Shown here one piece after another: positions 18,951 to 29,554 of a stretch of 64,000 nucleotides of DNA; the stretch's first letter is position 1, and each line of letters begins with the position of its first letter. The notes beneath the pieces were generated by a model that was not told the origin of the DNA, ran no database searches, and was given only the letters and a program-made list of their open reading frames with translations. Both the position numbers and the translations under genes were made by a program. The DNA lies in assembly GCA_018388625.1 (NCBI GenBank), contig CP074402.1, positions 1,426,001-1,490,000 on the forward strand. The letters are read 5' to 3'. The DNA comes from Nocardiopsis eucommiae (GTDB lineage: Bacteria; Actinomycetota; Actinomycetes; Streptosporangiales; Streptosporangiaceae).

Positions 18951-19313
18951 GTGCGCACACTCTGCGCCGTAGTCCTCGTGTTCGAGGCCATCGTGATCGG
19001 CCTGGCGATCCCCATCGCCATCAACCTGGAGGGCGCCGACCCCGCCGTGGCGGGCGGTCTCTGGGGCGGCATGGCCCTGGCCGCTCTGCTGCTGTCCGGG
19101 CTCCAGAAGCACACCTGGGCGCACTACGCGGCGTGGGTGCTCCAGGCCGGTTTCCTGTTCAGTTCCTTCATGGTCACGGGCGCGCCCCTGGTGGCGATCG
19201 TCTTCGTGTCCCTGTGGGTCGTCGGCGTGATCATGGGCCGCAGGGTCGACGCGATCCGCGCCGCCCACGAGGAGCGGGCCGAGCAGGAGGGCGCCGAGGT
19301 CGGCGGGGCCTAG
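18951..19313 (+). CDS. DUF4233 membrane protein
   Basis: 120 residues with four hydrophobic helices: AVVLVFEAIVIGLAIPIA, GMALAALLLSGL, AAWVLQAGFLFSSFM and LVAIVFVSLWVVGVIMG. A short charged tail (AAHEERAEQEGAEVG) follows. GTG 18951 has GGGAGAA before it and starts 20 bases after folC. DUF4233 proteins sit between folC and ndk in many actinobacteria; no function is known. Topology and position are the whole evidence. Confidence 0.85.
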   Translation: MRTLCAVVLVFEAIVIGLAIPIAINLEGADPAVAGGLWGGMALAALLLSGLQKHTWAHYAAWVLQAGFLFSSFMVTGAPLVAIVFVSLWVVGVIMGRRVDAIRAAHEERAEQEGAEVGGA

Positions 19314-19515
19314 GCCCTTCCGCCTCTCCCACCGCGCCCCAGGGGCAAACGCGATAGTGTGACGCACGTCCGGGCAGACGAACGGCACCGCCGTCCCCCT
19401 GTCTCGTCCCCGAGCCCCGGGCACACATCCGTTCACCCCACCGCGTGCGCTCGCCACCGCGGGCCCAGGCCCCCGCGTGCCGCGCGGGGGTCCCCAGTGA
19501 GGAGTTGAAACGCAC

Positions 19516-19920
19516 GTGGAGCGCACTCTCGTTCTCATCAAGCCCGACGGTGTCCGCCGCAACATCGTCGGTGAGGTCATCTCGCGCATCGAGCGCAAGG
19601 GCCTGAACCTGGTCGCGATGGAGCTGCGCACGCTCGACGCGGACACCGCGAAGACGCACTACGAGGAGCACGCCTCGCGTCCGTTCTTCGACTCGCTGGT
19701 GGAGTTCATCACCGGTGGTCCTCTGGTCGCCATGGTGGTCGAGGGCGAGCGCGCCATCGAGGCCTTCCGCGCCCTGGCCGGTGCCACCGACCCGGTGACC
19801 GCCACGCCCGGGACCATCCGGGGCGACTTCGCCCTCGAGGTGCAGAAGAACATCGTCCACGGCTCGGACTCCACCTACTCGGCGGAGCGCGAGATCAAGC
19901 TGTTCTTCCCCGACCTGTAG
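19516..19920 (+). CDS. ndk: Nucleoside diphosphate kinase
   Basis: Transfers the terminal phosphate between nucleoside triphosphates and diphosphates via a phospho-histidine. 134 residues, the standard length. Start region [20 protein letters not shown]; the active-site motif is [17 protein letters not shown] with the catalytic His. GAGGAG precedes GTG 19516. A strong terminator follows. Confidence 0.97.
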   Translation: MERTLVLIKPDGVRRNIVGEVISRIERKGLNLVAMELRTLDADTAKTHYEEHASRPFFDSLVEFITGGPLVAMVVEGERAIEAFRALAGATDPVTATPGTIRGDFALEVQKNIVHGSDSTYSAEREIKLFFPDL

Positions 19921-19950
19921 GGGAATCGGGCCCGTGAGGCCTAGTCTTGA

Positions 19951-19980
19951 TGCCCTGGGGTGCGTACGCGCCCCAGGGCA
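19951..19980 (+). terminator. Terminator after ndk
   Basis: TGCCCTGGGG (19951-19960) and CCCCAGGGCA (19971-19980) enclose TGCGTACGCG, which itself nearly closes the palindrome. CTCTCTTTTCTC follows, one of the few T-rich tails in this window. Confidence 0.85.
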
Positions 19981-20151
19981 CCTCTCTTTTCTCACCCTTG
20001 TCCGGTGACGAGGCAACAAATCGGTGTGTTTGCGTAACGGACTAAGTGCTGACCGTTACGATGCGGGGGACTGGATACCTAACGTGCCGGAACGACCACG
20101 TATGGTCGTGACGCACGTCCCCGCCCGACACGGCGCCTCTGAGGACGTTAC

Positions 20152-21186
20152 ATGCCCAACAACCTTGCATTTCTCGGCCGGGACATGGCCGTAGACCTTG
20201 GTACCGCCAACACACTCGTGTACGTACGCGGACGCGGCATCGTCCTGAACGAGCCGTCGGTGGTCGCGCTCAACACCTCGACCGGCAAGATCGTGGCGGT
20301 CGGCATCGAGGCCAAGCAGATGATCGGCCGCACGCCGACCAACATCACCGCCATCCGCCCCCTCAAGGACGGCGTCATCGCCGACTTCGAGGTCACCGAG
20401 CGGATGCTGCGGTACTTCATCCAGAAGATCCACCGCCGCCGCCACTTCGCCAAGCCCCGCATCATCGTCGCGGTCCCGAGCGGCATCACCTCGGTCGAGC
20501 ACCGCGCGGTCAAGGAGGCGGGCTACCAGGCCGGGGCACGCCGCGTGTACATCATCGAGGAGCCCATGGCGGCGGCGATCGGCGCCGGGCTCCCGGTCCA
20601 CGAGCCCACCGGCAACATGGTGGTCGACATCGGGGGCGGCACCACCGAGGTCGCCGTCATCTCCATGGGCGGCATCGTCACCTCCCAGTCCATCCGGGTG
20701 GGCGGCGACGAACTCGACCAGGCGATCATGACCTTCATCAAGAAGGAGTACTCCCTGATGATCGGGGAGCGCACCGCCGAGGAGCTCAAGCTCGCCATCG
20801 GCTCCGCCTACCCCACGGGAGCGGAGGAGCTGCACGCCGAGGTCCGCGGACGCGACCTCATCAGCGGCCTGCCCAAGACCATCGTCCTGTCCGAGTCCGA
20901 CGTGCGCCAGGCCATCGAGGAACCGGTCACCGCGATCATCGACGCGGTCCGCACCAGCCTCGACAAGTGCCCGCCCGAGCTGTCCGGCGACATCATGGAC
21001 CGGGGCGTGGCGGTGACCGGCGGCGGCGCCCTGCTGCGCGGCCTCGACGACCGGCTCCTGCACGAGACCGGCATGCCCATCCACGTGGCCGACAACGCGC
21101 TCGACTCGGTCGCGGTGGGTTCGGGCACCTGCGTGGAGAACTACGAGCGACTCCACCAGGTCCTCGTTCCGGAACGGCGGCGCTGA
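20152..21186 (+). CDS. mreB: Rod shape-determining protein MreB
   Basis: Actin-like ATPase that organises wall synthesis; in mycelial actinomycetes it is used mainly in aerial growth and spore wall formation. 344 residues. Phosphate 1 motif [13 protein letters not shown], phosphate 2 motif [15 protein letters not shown] and adenosine motif [14 protein letters not shown] are complete. ATG 20152 is the start. mreC begins two bases after its stop, so translation of the operon mreB-mreC-mreD-mrdA-rodA is tightly coupled. Confidence 0.97.
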   Translation: MPNNLAFLGRDMAVDLGTANTLVYVRGRGIVLNEPSVVALNTSTGKIVAVGIEAKQMIGRTPTNITAIRPLKDGVIADFEVTERMLRYFIQKIHRRRHFAKPRIIVAVPSGITSVEHRAVKEAGYQAGARRVYIIEEPMAAAIGAGLPVHEPTGNMVVDIGGGTTEVAVISMGGIVTSQSIRVGGDELDQAIMTFIKKEYSLMIGERTAEELKLAIGSAYPTGAEELHAEVRGRDLISGLPKTIVLSESDVRQAIEEPVTAIIDAVRTSLDKCPPELSGDIMDRGVAVTGGGALLRGLDDRLLHETGMPIHVADNALDSVAVGSGTCVENYERLHQVLVPERRR

Positions 21187-21187
21187 C

Positions 21188-22086
21188 ATGCTCCGCGACT
21201 CCTCGCGGTCCCGGCTGTTCCTCGCCGTGCTCGTCGTGGCGGCCGTGGCCCTGATGGTCCTGGACACGCGGGCGGGGGCAACCCCGTCACCTCGGTCGCC
21301 CGGGGCGGCGGCGAACTGGCCTTCGCCCCGGCCGCCGCCGGGGTCGGCCTCATCGCCGGCCCCGCCGCCACGCTCTACGAGGGCGTGAGCCAGGGACCCA
21401 AGGCGGCCGCCCGGATCGCCGAGCTGGAGGCCGCCAACGCCGAACTGGAGGCGGACCTCCAGTCGGCTCGGCTCGACGACGGCCGCGTGGACCAGCTGGA
21501 CGAGCTCCTGCACCTGTCCGGACGGGGCGGCTACGAGATCGTCCCGGCCCAGGCCGTCACCCGCACCACCGCGCAGGGATACGCGCACACCGTCACCATC
21601 GACGCGGGCACCGACTCCGGGATCCGTCCCGACATGACGGTGGTCAGCGGCGCCGGACTGGTCGGACGGGTGATCGAGGCCGGTCCCAGGCTCGCCACCG
21701 TCAAGCTCGCCACCGACGTCAACTCCACGGTCGGCGCGCGGCTCGAACAGACGCGCAAGATCGGCGCGATCAGCGGCGGCAGCGTCCCGGGCGGGCCCGA
21801 GGCCGACCTCACCCTGGAACTGTTCGACATGGAGGCGCCCATCGAGGAGGGCGACCGCGTCGTCACGCTCGGCTCGCACGACGGCGCGCCGTTCGTCCCG
21901 GGAGTGCCGATCGGCACCGTCGACGAGGTCCACGTGGCGCCGGGGGCGCTGAGCCGGATCGCCCGCATCACCCCGGCCGTGGACTTCGCGTCCCTGGACA
22001 TGGTGGGCGTGGTCGTCTCCGGTCCCGCCGAGGACCCGCGTGACTCCGTGCTCCCGCCCAAACCCGATCCCAAGGGGGACCAATGA
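21188..22086 (+). CDS. mreC: Rod shape-determining protein MreC (frame broken by one missing base)
   Basis: Bitopic membrane protein bridging MreB and the wall synthases. ATG 21188 opens MLRDSSRSRLFLAVLVVAAV, with one transmembrane helix. The frame breaks in the G run 21274-21278; with one G added the protein has 299 residues. A coiled coil (AARIAELEAANAELEADLQ) is followed by the two-barrel domain with GYAHTVTIDAGTDSGIRPD and MTVVSGAGLVGRVIEAG. The end overlaps mreD by four bases (ATGA). Confidence 0.93.
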
Positions 22087-22637
22087 GGGCCGCAGCGACC
22101 CTGCTCATGGTGACCGTCGCGGTGCTCGCCCAGGCCGCCATCGTCAACCGGCTGCCCTTCGAATGGGGACCGGACCTCGTCCTCGCGGCCGTCGTCGCCG
22201 TGGCGCTGACCACCAACCCGGCGGCCGCCGCCGGATGCGGGTTCGCCGCCGGGCTGGCCATGGACGTCCTGCCCCCGGCCGAGCACCCGATGGGCCGCTA
22301 CGCGCTGGTGCTGTGCGTGGCCGCCTACCTCGTCTCGCTGCTGCGCGCCAACACCGGCCTCGGCGGCGCGGTGGGCAACACGGTCTCGCCCTGGACCGCG
22401 CTGGGGATCACCGCCGTCACGGCCGTGGGGGTGGGCCTGAGCTACGCCCTGGTCGGCTTCATGCTGGGCGACGGCAACGTCACCCTCGCCGCGGTGAGCG
22501 TCCGGGTCGGCGTCGGCGCCCTGCTGACCACCCTGATCGGGGCGCTGGTCGTCCTACCGATCCTGTGGACACGCGCCGCGCTCGCGGAGAGCGACTTCGC
22601 CACGATCCAGGGCCCGACCTCCCTGCGAGGGTGGTGA
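22083..22637 (+). CDS. mreD: Rod shape-determining protein MreD
   Basis: Integral membrane protein of 184 residues with about five helices (LLMVTVAVLAQAAIV, LVLAAVVAVALT, VLCVAAYLVSLL, ALGITAVTAVGVGLSYALV, VGVGALLTTLIGALVVLPI). MreD proteins anchor the elongation complex together with MreC. It starts within the mreC stop and is followed four bases later by mrdA. Confidence 0.9.
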   Translation: MRAAATLLMVTVAVLAQAAIVNRLPFEWGPDLVLAAVVAVALTTNPAAAAGCGFAAGLAMDVLPPAEHPMGRYALVLCVAAYLVSLLRANTGLGGAVGNTVSPWTALGITAVTAVGVGLSYALVGFMLGDGNVTLAAVSVRVGVGALLTTLIGALVVLPILWTRAALAESDFATIQGPTSLRGW

Positions 22638-22641
22638 ACCG

Positions 22642-24773
22642 GTGCACAAGCCACCCACCAACCCGTCCCTGCCGGGGCGCAGACTCGGCTGGTTCGGGCT
22701 GTTCCTCGCGCAGTTCCTGGTCCTGGCCCTGTTCGCGGTGCTGGTCGCCCGGCTCTGGTACCTCCAGGTGCCCATGGCCGACCACTACCGTGAACTGGCC
22801 GTCTCCAACCACCACCAGGAGCTGGTCGTCCCCGCCACCCGGGGGCAGATCCTCGACTCCAGCGGCCGCGTCGTGGTCAACAACAAGACCCAGCTCCTGG
22901 TCTCGGCCGACTACCACGAACTCCAGGGAATGAAGGACGGCGGGGAGAAGGTCCTCAGCGACCTCTCCGGCGTGCTGGACATCCCCCTGGAGGAACTCCA
23001 GCAGCGCATGCGTCTGTGCGGCCCCGAGGTCCAGCGTCCCTGCTGGCCCGGTTCGCCCTACCAGCCCGTCACCCTCGCGGAGGACGTGGAGGGCCCGGTC
23101 GCGCTCCAGATCATGGAGAGCGCCGACGACTTCCCCGGGATCACCGCACAGGCCCAGGCCGTGCGCGAGTATCCCTACGGCGAACACGCGGGTCAGATGC
23201 TCGGCTACCTCCAGCCCGTCACCCAGGAGGAACTGGAGGCGCGCGAGGAGCTGCGCACCGGGTTCACCGGGATCGACATGGTGGGCCGTGACGGCCTGGA
23301 GGCCGTCTACGACAAGGAGCTGCGCGGCGTCGCGGGCCTGCGCACCCTGGGCGTGAACAACCACGGCGAGATCATGGACGTCATCTCCGAACGCCTCCCC
23401 GAGGCGGGCATGCACCTGGTCACCCACATGGACATGAACGTCCAGAAGGTCGCCGAGGAGGCCCTGGCCCGGGGGATGGAGGGCGCCCGGCCCAAGTACA
23501 AGGCGGACTCCGGCGCCGCCGTGGTCCTGGACGTCACCAACGGCGGGGTCGTCGCCATGGCCAGCATGCCCACCTACGACCCGGCCATCTGGGACGGCGG
23601 GATCGACCAGGAGACCTTCGACGCCATGCTCAGCGAGGAGGCGGGGAGCCCCTGCTCTCCCGCGCCGTCCAGGGCACGTACCCGCCCGGCTCCACCTTCA
23701 AGGTGTCGTCGCTGTCGGCGGCCGTCGAGAACGGGTACTCGCTGCGCAGTTCCTACGCGTGCCCCGGCTCGGTCAACCTCGCCGGCCAGAACTACGAGAA
23801 CTACGCGGGCGCGGGTCAGGGCAGCATCACCCTGAAGCAGGCGATCATCGCCTCCTGCAACACCGTGTTCTACAACTTCGGCTACCAGATGTGGTCCAAG
23901 GACGGCGGACTCCACCCGGACGGCGAGCCCGAGGAGGCCATGGCCGAGATGGCCCGCGGCTACGGGTTCGGCTCGCCCACCGGCGTGGACCTGCCGTACG
24001 AGACCGGTGGCCGTATCCCGGACCGCGAGTGGAAGCGCACCTTCTGGGAGGAGACCCGGGAGGTCAACTGCGAGCGGGCCGAGTCCGGCTACCCGGACAT
24101 CGCGGAGAACGACCCGTCCCAGGCCGCCTACCTCAAGCAGCTCGCGCACGAACACTGCGTGGAGGGCTTCGAGTGGCGGGCCAGTGAGGCGATCAACTTC
24201 TCGATCGGCCAGGGCGACGTCCTCGTCAGCCCGCTCCAGCTGGCCAGCGCCTACGCCTCCATCGCCAACGGCGGGACTCTGTACGAGCCGCGCGTGGCCA
24301 AGGCCATGGTCGCCGCCGACGGCTCCAAGGTCCAGGAGATCGAGCCGACGGTCAAGAACGAGGTGCCGGTCAGCGACGAGACGATCAAGTACCTCCAGGA
24401 GGCCCTGGCCGAGGTGACCACGTCCGGTACCGGTGGCGGCGCCTTCTCCGACTTCCCGCAGGACCAGGTCGCCGTCGCGGGCAAGACCGGCAGCGCCGAC
24501 GCGCAGGGCCGCCAGGTGTCGTCCTGGTTCGCCTCCTACGCGCCGGTGGACGACCCGCAGTACGCCATCGTCGTCCTGGTCTCCCAGGGCGGTACCGGTG
24601 GTGAGACCGCCGCGCCCATCGCCCGTGAGATCTACGAGGGTCTGTACGGCTTCTCGTCCACCGGTGACACCGAGGACGTGAAGGAGGGCAAGCCGCTGCT
24701 GCCCGGAGGCAAGCCGCACACCGAACTGCCGGTCGTCCGCCAGGACGGTTCCATCGAGACGCTGGAGCCCTGA
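22642..24773 (+). CDS. mrdA: Penicillin-binding protein 2, elongation transpeptidase (frame broken by one missing base)
   Basis: Class B PBP that cross-links peptidoglycan during elongation or spore wall growth, paired with RodA. With one base restored at 23643-23652 it has 710 residues. A single N-terminal membrane helix (LFLAQFLVLALFAVLVARLW) precedes the dimerisation domain (VVPATRGQILDSSGRVVVN). The transpeptidase motifs are S-x-x-K in YPPGSTFKVSSL, S-x-N in IIASCNTVF and K-T-G in VAVAGKTGSADAQG. GTG 22642 was chosen as the only start ahead of the helix. Its stop overlaps the rodA ATG by one base. Confidence 0.95.
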
Positions 24774-25956
24774 TGATCACGAACATGGGCGGTCCGCCCC
24801 GGCGCCAGCGTGACCTGGGGCGGACCCTCAGCTCGGCGGCGGGTGGCGCGCGCCGCCTCGACTGGATCCTGATCGGCGCCGTGCTGGTGCTCGCCGGGCT
24901 CGGGTCCCTGCTGGTGTGGTCCGCGACGCTGCCGGGCGACGGGGGCGACCCGCTGGAGTCCGTGGACCACCTCGTGCGCCATCTGCTCCACCTCGGGGTG
25001 GCCGTGGTCGTGTGCCTGTTCGTCGCGGCGGTGGACTACCGCACCGTCCGTGCCTACGCGCCGATCGCCTACGCGTTCAGTGTGGTCTCGCTCGTCCTGG
25101 TGCTGACCCCGCTCGGCGCCGTGATCAACGGTTCTCGCGGCTGGATCGTGGTCGGCGGCTTCCAGTTCCAGCCCAGTGAGCTGGCCAAGGTCGGACTGAT
25201 CCTGGTCCTGGCGACGCTGCTCGGCGAGCCCCGGGACGGCGAGACCCGCCCGATGACGAGGGACGTGCTGTTCTGCCTGCTGGTGATGGCGGTCCCGCTC
25301 GGGCTCGTCATGCTCCAGCCCGACCTCGGGACGAGCCTGGTCCTGTGCGCGATCTTCCTCGGCATGCTCACGCTGTCCGGGGCCCCGGTCATGTGGGTGG
25401 CGGGCATGCTCGCCTGCGGCGCGCTGGCCGTGCTGGCCGTGTGGTGGTTCGAGCTGCTGGAGCCCTACCAGCTCGACCGGATCGCCACCCTGGTGGACCC
25501 GGCGGCCGACCCGCAGGGCGCGGGCTACAACTCGGCGCAGGCGCTGATCGCCGTGGGGTCGGGCGGCTTCGACGGCACCGGGCTGTTCCAGGGGAGCAGA
25601 CCCACGGCCGGTTCGTCCCCGAGCAGCACACGGACTTCATCTTCACGGTGGCGGGGGAGGAGTTGGGGTTCCTCGGCTCCGGGGCGATCATCGTGCTCTT
25701 CGCCGTGGTGATCTGGCGGATCCTGCGCATCGCGCGGGGATGCGACCAGCCCTATCCGCGCCTGCTCTGCGTGGGTGTGGCCTCCTGGTTCGGCTTCCAG
25801 GCCTTCATCAACATCGGGATGGGCCTGGGCATCCTGCCGGTGACCGGGCTTCCGCTGCCGTTCGTGTCGTACGGAGGCACGGCGATCCTGGCCAACATGC
25901 TGGCCCTGGGCCTGGTGCTCGGCGTCAACTCCCGGGACCGCGGCTTCGAGTTCTGA
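24773..25956 (+). CDS. rodA: Peptidoglycan glycosyltransferase RodA (frame broken by one missing base)
   Basis: SEDS-family polymerase that extends glycan strands from lipid II, with about ten membrane helices. 394 residues once one G is added in the run 25591-25594, inside the loop FQGEQTHGRFVPEQHTDFIF, which is the conserved SEDS signature containing the H-T-D-F element. Other family signatures are INGSRGWIVVGGFQFQPSE, with the catalytic-site region, and PLPFVSYGGTAILANML near the end. It closes the mre operon. Confidence 0.95.
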
Positions 25957-25967
25957 TCCGGGACCCG

Positions 25968-26002
25968 CCCCGGACCGGTCCTGTGTACACACCGGTCCGG
26001 GG
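25968..26002 (+). terminator. Terminator of the mreB-rodA operon
   Basis: CCCCGGACCGGT (25968-25979) pairs perfectly with ACCGGTCCGGGG (25991-26002) across an 11-base loop. Confidence 0.8.
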
Positions 26003-26066
26003 CCCTTCGGAGGGCTAACCTGGTGGTCCAGCCAGACACGATGTCCGCCGACCGAGGGCCCACACC

Positions 26067-28004
26067 ATGTCCGTCGCAAGCCTCTTCCCGCGCCTCGAAG
26101 CCCTGCTCCCCCAGGTGAGCAAGCCGATCCAGTACGTGGGCGGTGAGCTCAACTCCGTGGTCAAGCCCTGGGACTCCGCGCGGGTGCGCTGGGCACTGAT
26201 GTACCCGGACGCCTACGAGGTGGGCGTGCCCAACCAGGGCGTGCAGATCCTCTACGAGGTCCTCAACGAACGCGAGGGCGTGCTGGCCGAGCGCGCCTAC
26301 GCGGTCTGGCCGGACATGGAACGGCTGATGCGTGAGCACGGCGTCCCCCACTTCACGGTGGACTCCCACCGGCCGATCCGCGCCTTCGACGTGCTCGGTC
26401 TGAGCTTCGCCAGCGAGATGGGCTACACCAACATGCTCACCGCGCTGGACCTGGCCGGGATCCCGCGCCGCTCCGCCGACCGCACGGAGGAGGACCCGGT
26501 GGTTCTGGCCGGGGGCCACTCCGCGTTCAACCCCGAGCCCATCGCCGACTTCCTGGACGCCGTGGTGCTCGGGGACGGCGAGGAGATCACCCTGGCCATC
26601 ACCGAGATCATCCGCGAGTTCAAGGAGGAGGGCGCGCCCGGCGGGCGGGACGGCCTCCTGCTGCGCCTGGCCGCCACCGGCGGCGTGTACGTGCCGCGCT
26701 TCTACGACGTGGCCTACCTCGGCGACGGACGGATCGGCGGGTACCTGCCCAACCGCCCCGGCGTCCCGGACACCGTGCAGAAGCACACCGTGATGGACCT
26801 GGACCGGTGGCCGTACCCCAAGCGCCCCATCGTCCCCACCGCGGAGTCCGTGCATGAGCGGTACAGCGTGGAGATCTTCCGGGGCTGCACCCGCGGCTGC
26901 CGGTTCTGCCAGGCCGGGATGATCACCCGGCCGGTACGCGAACGCAACCAGGAGACCGTCCAGAAGATGGTGGAGGAGGGGGTGAAGGCCTCCGGATTCC
27001 AGGAGGTCGGCCTGCTCTCGCTCTCCAGCGCCGACCACAGTGAGATCGGTGACATCGCGAAGAACCTCGCCGACCACTACGAGGGCACCAACACGGGCCT
27101 GTCCCTGCCCTCCACCCGCGTGGACGCCTTCAACATCGACCTCGCCAACGAGCTCACCCGCAACGGCCGCCGTTCCGGGCTGACCTTCGCCCCCGAGGGC
27201 GGCAGCGAACGCATGCGCCGGGTGATCAACAAGATGGTCACCGAGGAGGACCTCATCCGCACCGTCACCGCCGCCTACGCGGCCGGGTGGCGTCAGGTGA
27301 AGCTGTACTTCATGTGCGGGCTGCCCACCGAGGAGGACGAGGACGTTCTGGCGATCGCCGACCTCGCCACCGAGGTGATCCGGACCGGCCGTGAGGTGAC
27401 CGGGCGCAAGGACATCCGCTGCACGGTCTCCATCGGCGGGTTCGTCCCCAAGCCCCAGACCCCGTTCCAGTGGGCGGCCCAGACCTCCCACGAGGAGGTG
27501 GACGCCCGCCTGCGCAAGCTGCGCGACCGCCTGCGCGGGGACCGCAGGTACGGCAAATCCATCGGGCTGCGCTACCACGAGGGGCGCCCTTCGATCATGG
27601 AGGGCCTGCTGTCCCGGGGCGACCGCAGGGTCGGCCGGATCGTCGAGGAGGCCTGGCTGGCGGGTGGCCGGTTCGACGGCTGGAGCGAGCACTTCTCCTA
27701 CGACCGTTGGATGAGGGCCGCGGAGGCCGGTCTGGCCGGGACCGGGGTGGACGTGGACTGGTTCACCACCCGCGAGCGTGACGAGGACGAGGTCCTGCCC
27801 TGGGACCACCTGGACGCCGGGCTGGACCGCTCCTGGCTCTGGCAGGACTGGCAGGACTCGCTGCACGGCGAGGAGTCCCTGGAGATCGACGACTGCCGCT
27901 GGAACCCCTGCTACGACTGCGGGGTGTGCCCGACGATGGGGACCGAGATCCAGATCAACGACCAGGCCGGGGGCCGCCCCATGCTGCCGCTGACCGTGGT
28001 CTGA
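26067..28004 (+). CDS. B12-binding-type radical SAM protein (TIGR03960 family)
   Basis: 645 residues. The N-terminal part (ALMYPDAYEVGVPNQGVQIL, VVLAGGHSAFNPEPIADF) resembles a cobalamin-binding fold. The radical SAM cluster motif is FRGCTRGCRFCQAGM at about residue 272-286. The C-terminal end carries more cysteines in RWNPCYDCGVCPTMG. The family is found next to a DUF2344 protein and an RNase E/G gene, exactly as here. The modified substrate is not known to me; a role in RNA or ribosome-linked modification is only suggested by the neighbours. ATG 26067 is the start. Confidence 0.9.
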   Translation: MSVASLFPRLEALLPQVSKPIQYVGGELNSVVKPWDSARVRWALMYPDAYEVGVPNQGVQILYEVLNEREGVLAERAYAVWPDMERLMREHGVPHFTVDSHRPIRAFDVLGLSFASEMGYTNMLTALDLAGIPRRSADRTEEDPVVLAGGHSAFNPEPIADFLDAVVLGDGEEITLAITEIIREFKEEGAPGGRDGLLLRLAATGGVYVPRFYDVAYLGDGRIGGYLPNRPGVPDTVQKHTVMDLDRWPYPKRPIVPTAESVHERYSVEIFRGCTRGCRFCQAGMITRPVRERNQETVQKMVEEGVKASGFQEVGLLSLSSADHSEIGDIAKNLADHYEGTNTGLSLPSTRVDAFNIDLANELTRNGRRSGLTFAPEGGSERMRRVINKMVTEEDLIRTVTAAYAAGWRQVKLYFMCGLPTEEDEDVLAIADLATEVIRTGREVTGRKDIRCTVSIGGFVPKPQTPFQWAAQTSHEEVDARLRKLRDRLRGDRRYGKSIGLRYHEGRPSIMEGLLSRGDRRVGRIVEEAWLAGGRFDGWSEHFSYDRWMRAAEAGLAGTGVDVDWFTTRERDEDEVLPWDHLDAGLDRSWLWQDWQDSLHGEESLEIDDCRWNPCYDCGVCPTMGTEIQINDQAGGRPMLPLTVV

Positions 28005-28013
28005 ACAGAGGAC

Positions 28014-28045
28014 GGGGCCGGTCCCGCCGGGGTGGGACCGGCCCC
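28014..28045 (+). terminator. Terminator after the radical SAM gene
   Basis: GGGGCCGGTCCC (28014-28025), loop GCCGGGGT, GGGACCGGCCCC (28034-28045). The stem is perfect and lies ten bases after the stop codon. Confidence 0.8.
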
Positions 28046-28212
28046 GGGAGGGGCGGGGGAGTTCTGGTGGGCACCGGAGTCGCGCCCGGGAAGGGGGGCG
28101 ATCCGCGTGCGATGGGGGAAAGAGAGTAGGATGCGCGCTCCGGGCGCTCTCCGCCGTGTGCCTCGACCCCGTCGTGTGCCACTGGCACCGGGGAGTGTCC
28201 GGGGAGGAAGGT

Positions 28213-28246
28213 GTACGGCCCGGCGCCCGCTCGCGCCGGGCCGTAC
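28213..28246 (+). terminator. Second hairpin in the gap before the DUF2344 gene; possible end of a small RNA
   Basis: GTACGGCCCGGCGC (28213-28226) pairs with GCGCCGGGCCGTAC (28233-28246). It lies in the 28005-28614 gap with no gene before it. A TAGGAT at 28127-28132 could start a transcript of roughly 110 bases ending here, but the -35 is poor. The rest of the gap holds only an unusual T run at about 28304-28311. Confidence 0.45.
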
Positions 28247-28614
28247 GTGAAGTAAGACTCGCGGGGGATACCGGGGGTTGCCATGGTTGCGGGATTTCTT
28301 TGGATTTTTTTCCGGGCCCCTGTGTTCTCGTGGTGAACGCCGGTTCGGCACCCGCTCGGACCCGGTCGGGACTTTTCGATCGGGGGCCGTTGGGGGAGGT
28401 ACCGGTATGCGTGTCCCGTTGGCGCGTGTGCACTTCGGCGCACCGTACGCTGAACAGGACGAGGAACAGCCCCTGAGGGCCGCCACAGACGGCCCGGAAC
28501 CCAGGGGGCACTGAGGAAAGGAGTTGAGCTGCCCCCGCACACGAGGGCACCACCTCACCCTCCACCGCCAACCCCGGCCAAAGGCTGCGCGTCCGCTACG
28601 CCAAACGCGGGCGC

Positions 28615-29397
28615 ATGCGCTTCGCGAGCCACCGCGACATCGCCCGGGCACTGGAGAGAGCCCTGCGCAGGGCCTCGGTTCCCGTGGCCTTCTCCGCTGG
28701 CTTCTCACCGCACCCCAAGATCTCCTACACGGGCGCGGCCCCGACCGGGGTCGCCAGCGAGGCGGAGTATCTTGAGCTGACCCTGGCCGAGGCACGCCGA
28801 CCCGAACAGGTCAGGACCGCGATCGACGCGGCGATGCCCGACGGGATCGACGTGGTCGAGGTCGTCGAGGCCCGGACTCAGGGCCTGGCCGACCGGCTCG
28901 AGGCCTCCCAGTGGCGCGTGGAGATGGCGGACGTCGACCCCGACGACGCCGCCAGGGCGGTGGCCACCTACCTGGCCGCCGAGAGCGTCGAGGTGGAACG
29001 GATGACGAAGAAGGGCCGGCGCCGCTTCGACACCCGACCGGCCGTCCTCGACATCGACGTGTCTCAGCGATCCCATGGGCGCGTCCCACGGGACCGACAC
29101 GCGACATATGCCATACTTCGAATGGTCATACGGCACACGACACCTGCTGTACGACCGGACGACGTGCTGACCGGCCTCCGCCAACTGGCCGACCTCGCGC
29201 CGCCGTCATCACCGACGATGACCAGGCTGGCGCAGGGGCCACTGGACGAGGCGACAGGTGTGATCGCTGATCCGTTCGACGCGGACCGACCCGAAGCTCC
29301 CGTGACTGGGCGCACCGGGGCCGCGCACGACCAGAAGAACGATCGACGCACCCGCTCACCACGGACGTCATCGCCCATGACGGGACCTTCGTCATGA
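28615..29397 (+). CDS. TIGR03936/DUF2344 protein, partner of the radical SAM protein
   Basis: Conserved motif SHRDIARALERALRRASVPVA, then FSAGFSPHPKISYTGAAP and EAEYLELTLAE, as in the DUF2344 family. The family is known as a neighbour or fusion partner of the TIGR03960 radical SAM proteins. The first ATG in frame is 28615, yet the ten codons before it (LRVRYAKRGR) are also conserved in the family. The true start must therefore lie upstream, where the frame is closed by a TGA at 28525. A missing base between about 28530 and 28580 would open a proline-rich leader, but then no common start codon is in place. The C-terminus is Arg/Thr/Ser-rich and probably disordered. Confidence 0.82.
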   Translation: MRFASHRDIARALERALRRASVPVAFSAGFSPHPKISYTGAAPTGVASEAEYLELTLAEARRPEQVRTAIDAAMPDGIDVVEVVEARTQGLADRLEASQWRVEMADVDPDDAARAVATYLAAESVEVERMTKKGRRRFDTRPAVLDIDVSQRSHGRVPRDRHATYAILRMVIRHTTPAVRPDDVLTGLRQLADLAPPSSPTMTRLAQGPLDEATGVIADPFDADRPEAPVTGRTGAAHDQKNDRRTRSPRTSSPMTGPSS

Positions 29398-29554
29398 AGG
29401 GCCCCAAGGCGGGGAAACATGGGCGAACCACAGGACTTTGCCCCGACGGCACACCAGTGTCGTCGGCGCTGACACAGACGACAGCTCTCGTGAGCCGCGC
29501 CACCGACCGATGAGGTCGCGGTGCGCCCGAGCGCTTTGACGGGAGACCGCCCGG

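Noticed and set aside
28131-28250. A 39-codon frame starting MRAPGALRRVP in the gap before the DUF2344 gene
   Set aside because: It is Arg/Pro-rich, ends inside the hairpin, has no ribosome-binding site and shows no sign of selection.
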